From Promicromonospora sukumoe (GTDB lineage: Bacteria; Actinomycetota; Actinomycetes; Actinomycetales; Cellulomonadaceae): 64,000 nucleotides of DNA. The notes below the pieces were generated by a model. The model ran no database searches and was not told the origin of the DNA. It saw only the letters and a list, made by a program, of their open reading frames with translations. Position 1 is the first letter of the stretch. Each line of letters starts with the position of its first letter. This document shows positions 32,115-39,735 of this stretch, piece by piece. Location: positions 1,488,001-1,552,000 of the forward strand of contig NZ_JACGWV010000001.1 of assembly GCF_014137995.1 (NCBI RefSeq), in the 5' to 3' direction. The position numbers were made by a program, and so were the translations under genes.

Positions 32115-34141
32115 GCAACGAGGACAAGCCTCAGGGCGAGAGCCAGGGTACGACGGCGGCACCCGCCGCACCGCCCCGCGGTCCCGGCGGTCCCGGGCGC
32201 GGCCCCGGCCCGATGGGCATGGGGATGGGCATGCCTGTCCAGAAGCCGATGGACTTCAAGGGCTCGATGCTCCGGTTCGCCGGGTCGCTGCGCCCGGAGC
32301 GCCTGAACGTCGTGCTGCTCATGGTGCTCGGCATCGGCTCGGTCGCGCTGACCGTGCTCGGGCCCAAGCTGCTGGGCAACGCGACGAACGTGATCTTCGC
32401 GGGCGTCGTGGGCGCGCAGCTGCCCGCCGGGGTGACCACCGAGCAGGCCGAGGCGGGCCTGCGCGCGTCGGGGCAGGACCAGATGGCCGACCTGCTGTCC
32501 GGCGTCGTGGGCGTGGTCCCCGGCCAGGGCATCGACTTCACGGTGCTGATGCAGACCCTCGGGTGGGTCGTCGCGGCCTACGTCGGGGCGTTCCTGTTCG
32601 GCTGGCTCCAGGCGCGCATCACCGCCGGCGTCGTGCAGCGCACCATGCGGGACCTGCGCGACCAGGTGGAGGCGAAGCTGCACCGCATCCCGCTGTCGTA
32701 CGTGGACAGCAAGCAGCGCGGCGAGATCCTGTCGCGCGTCACGAACGACATCGACAACGTGGCCCAGACGACCACGCAGACCCTCGCGCAGCTCGTGACC
32801 GCCGTCCTGACGGTGATCGGCGTGCTGTTCATGATGTTCTGGATCTCCCCGGTGCTGGCCCTGGTGGCGCTCGTGACGGTGCCGCTGTCGGTGATCCTCA
32901 CGGCGCAGATCGCCAAGCGCAGCCAGCCGCAGTTCGTGGAGCAGTGGGCGGCCACGGGGCGCCTGAACGCGCACATCGAGGAGTCGTTCACGGGCCACGC
33001 GCTCGTGAAGGTCTACGGGCACCAGGAGTCCACGGCCAAGGCGTTCGCCGACGAGAACGGCGCGCTGTACGACTCCAGCTTCAAGGCGCAGTTCATCTCG
33101 GGCACCATCCAGCCCGCCATGGGGTTCCTCGCGAACCTGAACTACGTGGTGGTGGCCGTCGTCGGCGGTCTGCGCGTGGCGTCCGGCACGCTGTCGCTGG
33201 GTGACGTGCAGGCGTTCATCCAGTACTCGCGCCAGTTCACGCAGCCCCTGACCCAGGTGGCCTCGATGATGAACCTGCTGCAGTCCGGCGTCGCCTCCGC
33301 GGAGCGCGTCTTCGAGCTGCTGGACGCGCCGGAGCAGACGCCGGACCCCGCCGAGTCGCAGAAGGTCGTGCCGGTCCGCGGACGTGTCGCGTTCGAGGAC
33401 GTCACGTTCTCCTACACGCCCGAGCAGGAGCTCATCACCGGGCTCAACCTGGTCGCCGAGCCGGGCCAGACCATCGCCATCGTCGGCCCCACGGGCGCCG
33501 GCAAGACGACGCTGGTCAACCTCCTCATGCGGTTCTACGAGGTGGACGGCGGGCGCATCACGCTCGACGGCGTGGACACGCGCGACATGTCGCGCGACGA
33601 CCTGCGCTCGTCGGTCGGGATGGTGCTCCAGGACACCTGGCTGTTCAAGGGCACCATCGAGGAGAACCTCCGGTACGGCGTGCCCGACGGCGCCACCGTC
33701 GACGAGGAGGAATTCCTCGCCGCCACGCGGGCCACCCACGTGGACCCGTTCGTGCGGACCCTGCCCGACGGCTACGGCACCGTCGTCGACGAGGAGGGGT
33801 CGTCGGTCTCGGCGGGGGAGAAGCAGCTTCTCACACTGGCCCGCGCGTTCCTGGCGGACCCGGCGATCCTCGTGCTCGACGAGGCGACGTCGTCCGTGGA
33901 CACCCGCACCGAGGTGCTGGTGCAGGAGGCCATGAACCGGCTGCGTAAGGACCGGACGTCGTTCGTCATCGCGCACCGCCTGTCCACGATCCGCGACGCC
34001 GACGTGATCCTCGTGATGGAGCACGGCGACATCGTGGAGCAGGGCTCGCACGACGACCTGCTCGCGGCCGACGGCGCCTATGCGCGGCTGTACGCGAGCC
34101 AGTTCGCGGCCCCGGCCGTGGAGGAGCCCGCGGCGACGTGA
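32111..34141 (+). CDS. ABC exporter subunit 2 (catalytic Glu intact, variant signature)
   Basis: This 676-residue partner half-transporter begins with a Pro/Gly/Met-rich cytosolic extension of about 45 residues (GPGRGPGPMGMGMGMPVQ). Six membrane helices and an ABC domain follow. Walker A is GPTGAGKTT and Walker B AILVLDEATSSVD retains the catalytic Glu, but the signature is VSAGEKQLLTLARA, Ala-Gly-Glu instead of GGQ. Together with subunit 1 this gives one full and one degenerate ATP site. Its ATG overlaps the previous stop (ATGA). A T-tailed hairpin follows at 34172. Confidence 0.92.
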   Translation: MSNEDKPQGESQGTTAAPAAPPRGPGGPGRGPGPMGMGMGMPVQKPMDFKGSMLRFAGSLRPERLNVVLLMVLGIGSVALTVLGPKLLGNATNVIFAGVVGAQLPAGVTTEQAEAGLRASGQDQMADLLSGVVGVVPGQGIDFTVLMQTLGWVVAAYVGAFLFGWLQARITAGVVQRTMRDLRDQVEAKLHRIPLSYVDSKQRGEILSRVTNDIDNVAQTTTQTLAQLVTAVLTVIGVLFMMFWISPVLALVALVTVPLSVILTAQIAKRSQPQFVEQWAATGRLNAHIEESFTGHALVKVYGHQESTAKAFADENGALYDSSFKAQFISGTIQPAMGFLANLNYVVVAVVGGLRVASGTLSLGDVQAFIQYSRQFTQPLTQVASMMNLLQSGVASAERVFELLDAPEQTPDPAESQKVVPVRGRVAFEDVTFSYTPEQELITGLNLVAEPGQTIAIVGPTGAGKTTLVNLLMRFYEVDGGRITLDGVDTRDMSRDDLRSSVGMVLQDTWLFKGTIEENLRYGVPDGATVDEEEFLAATRATHVDPFVRTLPDGYGTVVDEEGSSVSAGEKQLLTLARAFLADPAILVLDEATSSVDTRTEVLVQEAMNRLRKDRTSFVIAHRLSTIRDADVILVMEHGDIVEQGSHDDLLAADGAYARLYASQFAAPAVEEPAAT

Positions 34142-34171
34142 CCAGGGCCCGCTGAGGACGGGGACGAAACG

Positions 34172-34232
34172 GACCATGCAACTGCTGCCAGGACGAGACC
34201 TGTCCTGGCAGCAGCTGCATGGTCGTTTTCTT
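34172..34232 (+). terminator. Intrinsic terminator of the exporter operon
   Basis: A 23-base stem (34172-34194 with 34202-34224, one A-C mismatch) has loop GAGACCT and is followed by GTTTTCTTTG. This is the only long intergenic palindrome in the window with a clear T-run. Confidence 0.85.
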
Positions 34233-34246
34233 TGACGCCGTCAGGC

Positions 34247-34290
34247 ATATCGTGATTCGATACTATCGACAAACGATATGGCGATCGAAG
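34247..34290. promoter_or_regulatory. Promoter/operator cluster of the DUF2975-XRE pair
   Basis: An AT-rich patch holds five CGAT/ATCG elements, including the inverted repeats ATATCGT (34247) with ACGATAT (34273) and TATCG (34264) with CGATA (34274). It sits 10-55 bases before the start and is probably bound by the XRE protein encoded by the second gene. Confidence 0.5.
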
Positions 34291-34300
34291 GATGGCGAAG

Positions 34301-34921
34301 ATGGCTCAGCGATGGTTCACCAGTCAGCGACCGGACTACGTGGTGCTGGCGCTCGCGGGCGGCGTGACGGTGGTCGCGGGTGCCGTGGCGCTCGTCCGCG
34401 AGCTGGCGCAGATCCTGCCCAACCGGGACGTCCCGGTGCCGGTCGCGCTCGACGGCGTGTCGCACGAGCTGCTGCTGAGCGGCGCGACCGGCGTCGACGG
34501 CGCAGCCGGCGCCGTGGCGGCGGAGGCCACCGAGGCGGTGGTCCGCGTCTCCGGCCTGGAGGCCGTGCCGTTCGCGCTGGTGCTGGCGGCCGCGGTGCTG
34601 CCGCTGCTCGCCATGCTGGTGGTCGCCGCCTGCTTCGTGCTGCTGGGCGGGTCGTTCTTCCGCGGCCGGTTCTTCACGCGGGGCAACCTGACGGCGGTCA
34701 ACGTCGCGGCGGCGACGCTCATCGTGACCTCGCTGCTGGTCCCGTCGGTCCAGGGGACGGCGGCGAGCAGCGCGCTGGTGAGCCTCGGCGTCGAGACCGG
34801 CCAGGCGTTCGTGCTGGGCCTCGACCTGCGGCTGCTGCTCGCGGGCTTCCTGCTCGGCGCCGTCGGGTACGCGTTCCAGCGGGGCGCGCGCCTGCGGCGC
34901 GACGTCGAGGGCCTGGTCTGA
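34301..34921 (+). CDS. DUF2975 family membrane protein
   Basis: This 206-residue protein has four membrane helices (about 10-35, 85-115, 130-155, 170-195). FFRGRFFTRGNLTAVNVAAATL between helices 2 and 3 is the DUF2975 signature. The family (YoaS-like) is always paired with a small XRE regulator, as here, and has no defined role. The ATG at 34301 is preferred because GAAGGA is 8 bases upstream; an in-frame ATG at 34292 touches that RBS. The stop overlaps the next start (TGATG). Confidence 0.85.
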   Translation: MAQRWFTSQRPDYVVLALAGGVTVVAGAVALVRELAQILPNRDVPVPVALDGVSHELLLSGATGVDGAAGAVAAEATEAVVRVSGLEAVPFALVLAAAVLPLLAMLVVAACFVLLGGSFFRGRFFTRGNLTAVNVAAATLIVTSLLVPSVQGTAASSALVSLGVETGQAFVLGLDLRLLLAGFLLGAVGYAFQRGARLRRDVEGLV

Positions 34922-35160
34922 TGCCCGCGGACGACGACGACGGCCGCGTGCACTGCCGCCTCGACGAGCTGCTCGCCGAGCGCGGCATGACGCTCGCGCG
35001 GCTGGCGGAGCTGGTCGGGGTGACGGTGGTGAACCTGTCGGTGCTGAAGAACGACCGCGCCCGCGCCATCCGGTTCTCCACCCTGACGGCGATCTGCGAC
35101 GTCCTCGACTGCACGCCGGGCGACCTGCTGGTCGTCACGCCGCGGTCCGACCCCTCCTGA
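34921..35160 (+). CDS. YozG-like XRE family regulator
   Basis: This 79-residue HTH protein (LDELLAERGMTLARLAELVGVTVVNLSVLKNDRARAIRFSTLTAICDVLDCTPGDLL) belongs to the Cro/CI family, YozG subgroup. These pair with DUF2975 proteins. The recognition helix is VTVVNLSVLKND. It probably binds the CGAT/ATCG cluster upstream of its own operon. It is translationally coupled to the membrane protein by a one-base overlap. Confidence 0.9.
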   Translation: MPADDDDGRVHCRLDELLAERGMTLARLAELVGVTVVNLSVLKNDRARAIRFSTLTAICDVLDCTPGDLLVVTPRSDPS

Positions 35161-35209
35161 GGGGCCGGACCGCGGCGGGTCGGCGGGCAACGGGTCAACG
35201 GGCGGCAGG

Positions 35210-35974
35210 TCAGTGGGCGGCGGCGTGGGGGTCGGTCGCGTTCAGGGCCGCGACGACGTCGGCGTAGTCGCCGCGGGCCTCGCCGTAGCGCAGGAACTTG
35301 ACCCGCTCCACCTGGACCTCGTGGGCGCCGGGCTTGTTCTCCAGGAGTGAGAGCGCCTCGTCGGCGAACTCGTCCAGCGGCATGGCCAGCGGGTTCGTGT
35401 CCTGCCCGGGCATGAGCTCGGTCTGGACCGACGGCGGCACCAGCTCGACCACGGACACGCTCGTGCCCGCGAGCTGCAGGCGCAGGCTCTCGGAGAGCAT
35501 GTGCACCGCCGCCTTGGACGCGTTGTACGACGGCGTGACACCCAGCGGCGCGAACGCCAGCCCGGACGACACGGTGAGGATCGTCGCGTCGGGCCGGCTC
35601 TGCAGGTGCTCCGTGAACGCCGCAATGAGGCGGATCGGGCCGAGCAGGTTGGTGGTGACGACCGCCTCGGCGTCGGCCAGGAAGCCGGGGCCGCGCCAGT
35701 CCTCGGCGCGCATGATCCCCGCCATGGGCACCAGCACGTTCACGTCCGGGAAGCGCTCGATCACCTCGGCGGACGCTGAGGTGATCGAGGCGGGATCGCT
35801 CGTGTCGATGCGCACCGTGCCGAAGCCGTGCTCCGCGGCGAGGGCGTCGAGCACCGCGGTGTCGCGGCCGCCGACGACCACGGTGTTGCCCCGCGCCTGG
35901 AGACGGGTCGCGAGGGCGAGGCCGATGCCGCGCGTCCCGCCGGGAAGGAAGACGGTGTTTCCGTGTGTGTTCAT
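35210..35974 (-). CDS. SDR family oxidoreductase (DltE-like)
   Basis: This 254-residue short-chain dehydrogenase has GGTRGIG as cofactor motif (variant TGxxxGIG with Gly for Thr), NNAG replaced by PMAGIM, catalytic Ser in LTVSSGLAF and YNASK as Tyr-x3-Lys. The form follows DltE-type proteins, whose substrates are unknown. It is divergent from an MmyB-type regulator with an inverted repeat in the 101-base gap, so that regulator probably controls it, as is common for such SDR/MmyB pairs. Confidence 0.9.
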   Translation of the reverse strand: MNTHGNTVFLPGGTRGIGLALATRLQARGNTVVVGGRDTAVLDALAAEHGFGTVRIDTSDPASITSASAEVIERFPDVNVLVPMAGIMRAEDWRGPGFLADAEAVVTTNLLGPIRLIAAFTEHLQSRPDATILTVSSGLAFAPLGVTPSYNASKAAVHMLSESLRLQLAGTSVSVVELVPPSVQTELMPGQDTNPLAMPLDEFADEALSLLENKPGAHEVQVERVKFLRYGEARGDYADVVAALNATDPHAAAH

Positions 35975-36021
35975 GCCCCCACCGTGCGGCCCGGTCGCCG
36001 GGGGCGGGAGAGACCCGGCGA

Positions 36022-36044
36022 ACCAGGGACCGGCGCTCCCTGGT
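36022..36044. promoter_or_regulatory. Inverted repeat in the SDR/regulator divergent promoter
   Basis: ACCAGGGA and TCCCTGGT form a perfect 8-7-8 inverted repeat midway between the divergent starts. It is the likely binding site of the MmyB-like regulator. Confidence 0.65.
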
Positions 36045-36075
36045 CCAGGTCCCGCATGCGGCGCACGATGGGGGC

Positions 36076-36909
36076 ATGAACCGCGCCGCGCTCGCCGACT
36101 TCCTCCGCCGACGCCGGGAGGCCCTGCGCCCGTCCGACGTCGGGCTGGTGCCCGGGCCGCGCCGCCGCGCGCCCGGGCTGCGCCGGGAGGAGGTCGCCGC
36201 GCTGGTCGGGATGTCGGTGGACTACTACGCCCGGCTGGAGCAGCAGCGCGGGCCGCAGCCCTCCGAGCAGATGCTCGCCGCGCTCGCCCGGGCGCTGCGG
36301 CTGACCGCCGAGGAGCGCGACTACCTGTACCGGCTCGCCGGCCACGGCGTGCCCCGGCGCACGCCGCTCGACGCCCACGTCGCGCCGGCCCTGCTGCGGG
36401 TGCTCGACCGGCTGGAGGACTCGCCGGCCCTGATCCTGTCGGGCCTGGGCGAGGTGCTCGTGCAGAACCGGCTGGCCGAGACGATCTTCGGCGCCCCGCC
36501 CGCGTCCGGCCTGGCCCGCAGCTCGGTGTACCGCTGGTTCACGGAGCCGGCGTCCCGCGACGTCTACCCACCCGAGGACCACGAGCGCCAGGGCCGCAGC
36601 CAGGTGGCCTCCCTCCGCGCCGCGCACGCCGCCGCGGGCCCGGGGTCGCCCGCCGACGAGATGCTCCGCGTCCTGCTGCGGGAGAGCGAGGAGTTCGCGC
36701 GCGTCTGGGAGCTGCACGAGGTCTCCCGCCGGTTCGAGGACCACAAGGTCCTGGTGCACCCCGAGGTCGGCCGGATCGAGGTGGACTGCCAGGCCTTGTT
36801 CACCGAGGACCAGTCGCAGTGCCTGCTCGTGCTGACCCCGGCGCCGGGCAGCGCGGCGGAGGAGAAGATCCGGCTGCTCGCCGTGCTGGGCCACGAGACG
36901 TTCGCGTAG
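36076..36909 (+). CDS. MmyB-like helix-turn-helix regulator
   Basis: This 277-residue regulator has an N-terminal XRE-type HTH (about 1-75). It contains the family hallmark RRAPGLRREEVAALVGMSVDYYARLEQQRG. A C-terminal MmyB ligand-binding (PAS-like) domain follows (ALILSGLGEVLVQNRLAETIFG onward), ending LLVLTPAPGSAAEEKIRLLAVLG. Members commonly control a divergent SDR gene, as here, and may sense a fatty-acid-like ligand. Confidence 0.93.
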   Translation: MNRAALADFLRRRREALRPSDVGLVPGPRRRAPGLRREEVAALVGMSVDYYARLEQQRGPQPSEQMLAALARALRLTAEERDYLYRLAGHGVPRRTPLDAHVAPALLRVLDRLEDSPALILSGLGEVLVQNRLAETIFGAPPASGLARSSVYRWFTEPASRDVYPPEDHERQGRSQVASLRAAHAAAGPGSPADEMLRVLLRESEEFARVWELHEVSRRFEDHKVLVHPEVGRIEVDCQALFTEDQSQCLLVLTPAPGSAAEEKIRLLAVLGHETFA

Positions 36910-36925
36910 GTGCGAGGATCGCTCC

Positions 36926-37327
36926 GTGCACGACGACGAACGCTGCCCCTGCCTCTCCGGCGACACCTACGGCGCCTGCTGCGGGCGCTACCACTCCGGC
37001 GCCGCGACGGCCCCGACGGCCGAGGCCCTGATGCGCTCGCGCTACTCCGCGTTCGCGGTCGGGGACGGCGCCTACCTGCTGGCGACCTGGGCACCCCAGA
37101 CCCGGCCCGACGACGCCGGGGTCGGCGACGAGCAGTGGCGCCGCCTCGACATCCACCGCACCGAGCGCGGCGGCCCGTTCGACACCACCGGGGTCGTGGA
37201 GTTCACGGCGTACTACCGCGACCCCGCGGCTGGCACGCGGGGCAGCCTGCACGAGACCAGCCGGTTCGTCCGCGAGGCCGGCCGCTGGTACTACGTGGAT
37301 GGTGCCCGCGAGGCGAACGCCGGCTAG
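36926..37327 (+). CDS. YchJ/UPF0225 family protein with SEC-C motif
   Basis: This 133-residue protein opens with a SEC-C-like zinc motif CPCLSGDTYGACCGRYH and continues as the YchJ-type NTF2-like domain (ALMRSRYSAFAVGDGAYLLATW, then TAYYRDP and RFVREAGRWYYVDG). Function is unknown; a metal-dependent or adaptor role is proposed for SEC-C proteins in general. The GTG lies 16 bases after the MmyB gene with GAGGA upstream. Probably cotranscribed. Confidence 0.88.
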   Translation: MHDDERCPCLSGDTYGACCGRYHSGAATAPTAEALMRSRYSAFAVGDGAYLLATWAPQTRPDDAGVGDEQWRRLDIHRTERGGPFDTTGVVEFTAYYRDPAAGTRGSLHETSRFVREAGRWYYVDGAREANAG

Positions 37328-37350
37328 CTCCGTGTGGGCCTGCCGGGGCG

Positions 37351-37390
37351 GGTCAGATCGAGCCGTCCTCCCGCGCGCGGTGGGCTGCCG
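37351..37390 (-). pseudogene. Duplicated 3' end of the response regulator gene
   Basis: It matches 37641-37680 at 36 of 40 bases. Read on the minus strand it still encodes AAHRAREDGSI-stop, against AAHRAWEEGWI-stop in the intact gene. Upstream the similarity is lost after about a dozen codons, so it is a relic rather than a gene. Confidence 0.7.
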
Positions 37391-37479
37391 TGACGGCGGG
37401 GCTCGCGGTAGAGCCGTCGCGGTCACGAGCCTCGCGCGGGCGGATCTGTGCGGCGTCGGCGGGGCGGGACATGGTCAGC

Positions 37480-37608
37480 CGAAGGTGGCCGGGTGGGCCT
37501 AATTTCGATCGGCAGAGACCCGGCTTATTTGGCCTGGCCGGACAGTCCGGCTGGGACGGAATACCCGGGTCGGGGCCGAACGGAATCAGGCCCACGCGGC
37601 CACCTCCG
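37480..37608. repeat. 129-base imperfect palindrome
   Basis: Two 64-base arms (37480-37543, 37545-37608) around one A match at 48 of 64 positions. The innermost CCGGAC/GTCCGG and the outer GGTGGCC region pair perfectly. It looks like a decayed version of the long perfect palindromes found elsewhere in the window. Confidence 0.8.
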
Positions 37609-37642
37609 AAAATGGTGGTGTCCACCTGGCGGCCGTCCGCGG

Positions 37643-38254
37643 TCAGATCCAGCCCTCCTCCCACGCGCGGTGGGCCGCCGCGTGCCGGGTCGCGACGCCG
37701 AGCTTCGCCATCGCGGACGACAGGTAGTTGCGCACCGTCCCGGGCGCGAGGTGGACGGCGGCCGCGATGTCGGAGACCTGGTCGCCGGTCTGGGCCGCCC
37801 GCAGCACCTGCAGCTCGCGGTCCGTCAGCGGGCACTCGTTCTCCGTGAGCGCCGACGCCGCGATCTCGGGGTCCACGTACCGGTGCCCGACGGCGACGTC
37901 GCGCACGATCTGTGCGAGACGCGCCGCGGGCGTCGACTTGGGGACGAACCCGCTCACCCCGGCGGCCAGCGCCCGGCGCAGGACGGCGGGGCGGGCGTGC
38001 CGGGTGACGATGATGACGCGGGGCGGCGCGCCATCCGCGGCGGCCAGGATCTGCGCGGCCGCGTGCAGGCCGTCCGTGGGCGGCATCTCCAGGTCGAGCA
38101 CGGCGACGTCGGGCCTGTGTTGCGCGGCGAGCCGCACCGCGTCCGTGGTGGTGGCGGCCTCGGCCACGACCCGCAGGTCGTCCTCCAGGTCGAGCAGGGC
38201 GCACAGGGCGCCGCGGAGCAGCTCCTCGTCGTCGGCCAGCAGCAGGCGGATCAT
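37643..38254 (-). CDS. DesR-like LuxR-family response regulator
   Basis: This 203-residue protein has a receiver domain (Asp pocket DDEE at 8-11, phosphoacceptor Asp in VAVLDLEMPPTDG at about 54, Lys in GFVPKST at about 105). A LuxR-type HTH follows (LTDRELQVLRAAQTGDQVSDIAAAVHLAPGTVRNYLSSAMAKLGV). The start overlaps the kinase stop by 4 bases. A degenerate copy of its 3' end lies 290 bases downstream. The nearby TGACATCTG repeats at 39603 are a candidate binding site. Confidence 0.92.
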   Translation of the reverse strand: MIRLLLADDEELLRGALCALLDLEDDLRVVAEAATTTDAVRLAAQHRPDVAVLDLEMPPTDGLHAAAQILAAADGAPPRVIIVTRHARPAVLRRALAAGVSGFVPKSTPAARLAQIVRDVAVGHRYVDPEIAASALTENECPLTDRELQVLRAAQTGDQVSDIAAAVHLAPGTVRNYLSSAMAKLGVATRHAAAHRAWEEGWI

Positions 38255-39549
38255 CCGGCCACCGTCGCCGTGACCACGAACCGGTCCTCGTCGCTCACCC
38301 AGGACAGGCGCCCGCCGACGGCGTCCAGCCGCTCCGCCAGCGAGGCCAGCCCGGTCCCGTCACCGGCCGCGCCGACCGGACCGGCCGCGCCAGCCGTTCC
38401 GGTCGCGTCCGCCGCCCCGGCCGCCCGGTTCACGTCTGCTGCCCCTGCTGCCCCTGCTGCCCCGCTCGCGTCCGCCGCGCCGTTCGTGTCCCCGTTCGTG
38501 GACCGCGCCGGGCGCGCGCCGTCGTTGTCGATCACGAGCCGGGCGCCGGCGTCGTCCGGGACCAGGACGATCGCCGCGCGCGTGGCGCGGCTGTGCCGCA
38601 GCACGTTGGTGGTGGCCTCGCGCACCACGAGGCCGAGCAGGCTGCGCGGGGCGTCGGGCAGCGCGGCGGCGAGCCCGGCGTCGACGTCGGCGCGGACCTC
38701 GACGCCCGCCGCGGCCAGCACCTTGGACGCGTTGGCGATCTCGGCGTCGAGCGTGGTGCGCCGGTAGCCCTGCACCAGGGCGCGGGTCTCGCGCAGGGCG
38801 TCCCCGGCGAGCTGCTGCACCTCGCGCATCTGCGCGGCGGCCCGCGCCGGGTCGGCCTCCGCCAGGCGCGCCGCTAGCTCGCTCTTCAGGGCGATGACCT
38901 GGAGGTGGTGGCCCTGGATGTCGTGCAGGTCGGCGGCGAACCGGAGGCGCTCGTCGGCGACGGCGAGCTCCCCGGCCAGCCGCCGGGCGTCGTCGAGCCG
39001 GGCCGCCACCTGCCAGCCGCGCAGCATGCCGAGCATCGCCGGACCGAACGCCACGACCATGAGGGCGGGCATCCACACCGCGTGCGCCACGTTGGGCTCG
39101 CCGGTTGCGAGGGCCACCACCAGGCCGATCGCGGGCAGCACGACCAGCGCGGCGCCGAGCACCTGCCACGCGCGGCGGGCGGGCAGGAACATGACCAGCA
39201 CGGCGATCGTCGCGGCGGGCGCGATGGACCAGATCCCGAAGTTGCCGACCGCGAGCGGCACCGCCCCCGCGACCACGGCGGCGCAGCCCGCGGTGACCAG
39301 CCAGCCGGCCGACGGCGCGCGGTCCCGCATGCGCCGCCCCAGCAGGACGCCGCACGCCACGATGGTGGCCGCCGTAGACAGCCCGGTCAGCGCGCGCAGC
39401 CCGGCCGGGACGTCGGGGTCCAGCACCCAGTCGCCGACGGCGAAGCCCAGCACGCACGCCACCGTGCCCGCCAGCCCCCACCAGACGTTGCGGCGGAAGC
39501 CCGCGAGTCCGCTGCCGCCGTCGTCCGCGACGGCCCGCCCGGTGCTCAT
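38251..39549 (-). CDS. DesK-like sensor histidine kinase
   Basis: This 432-residue kinase has about six membrane helices in residues 20-170. The phosphoacceptor helix RFAADLHDIQGHHLQVIALKSELA carries the first His of HDIQGHH. The HATPase domain has N-box EATTNVLRHS and a late G-box GTGLASLAERL. Between them is a low-complexity Ala/Gly/Asp/Asn stretch of about 45 residues (GAADASGAAGAAGAADVNRA and onward) in place of the usual short loop after the first G-box. The start is ATG 39549 with GGATGG upstream. The stop overlaps the response regulator. Confidence 0.9.
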   Translation of the reverse strand: MSTGRAVADDGGSGLAGFRRNVWWGLAGTVACVLGFAVGDWVLDPDVPAGLRALTGLSTAATIVACGVLLGRRMRDRAPSAGWLVTAGCAAVVAGAVPLAVGNFGIWSIAPAATIAVLVMFLPARRAWQVLGAALVVLPAIGLVVALATGEPNVAHAVWMPALMVVAFGPAMLGMLRGWQVAARLDDARRLAGELAVADERLRFAADLHDIQGHHLQVIALKSELAARLAEADPARAAAQMREVQQLAGDALRETRALVQGYRRTTLDAEIANASKVLAAAGVEVRADVDAGLAAALPDAPRSLLGLVVREATTNVLRHSRATRAAIVLVPDDAGARLVIDNDGARPARSTNGDTNGAADASGAAGAAGAADVNRAAGAADATGTAGAAGPVGAAGDGTGLASLAERLDAVGGRLSWVSDEDRFVVTATVAG

Positions 39550-39601
39550 GCCGCCATCCTGCCAGCGCCGACGCCCGGCCGGGGCGTGCCGCGAGGGCTT
39601 G

Positions 39602-39633
39602 ATGACATCTGTCATCCGAGCTCGTGACATCTG
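39602..39633. promoter_or_regulatory. Candidate response-regulator box in the divergent promoter
   Basis: ATGACATCTGTCAT (39602-39615) is a perfect 6-2-6 inverted repeat, and TGACATCTG recurs at 39625-39633, 22 bases downstream (two helical turns). It lies between the kinase gene and the divergent membrane protein gene. Confidence 0.6.
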
Positions 39634-39735
39634 CCCGCGCGAGGGTGCGGTCCGGCACTACTGACCGGCCCCGCCGCGCGACAGCGTGGAGAACGGAGCG
39701 GCGAGGGACGCCGCCCGGAGCGAGGAGACGGCGAG

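Larger units (their letters stand above)
37328..37642. other. Intergenic region with 3'-end duplication and decayed palindrome
   Basis: These 315 bases contain no credible gene. They hold a 40-base degenerate copy of the following response-regulator gene's 3' end (37351-37390) and a 129-base imperfect palindrome (37480-37608). Both are described separately. Confidence 0.7.

Noticed and set aside
37353..37472. 39-codon minus-strand frame ending AHRAREDGSI
   Set aside because: It is the duplicated regulator 3' end with an unrelated start; no RBS and no similarity outside the duplicated part.
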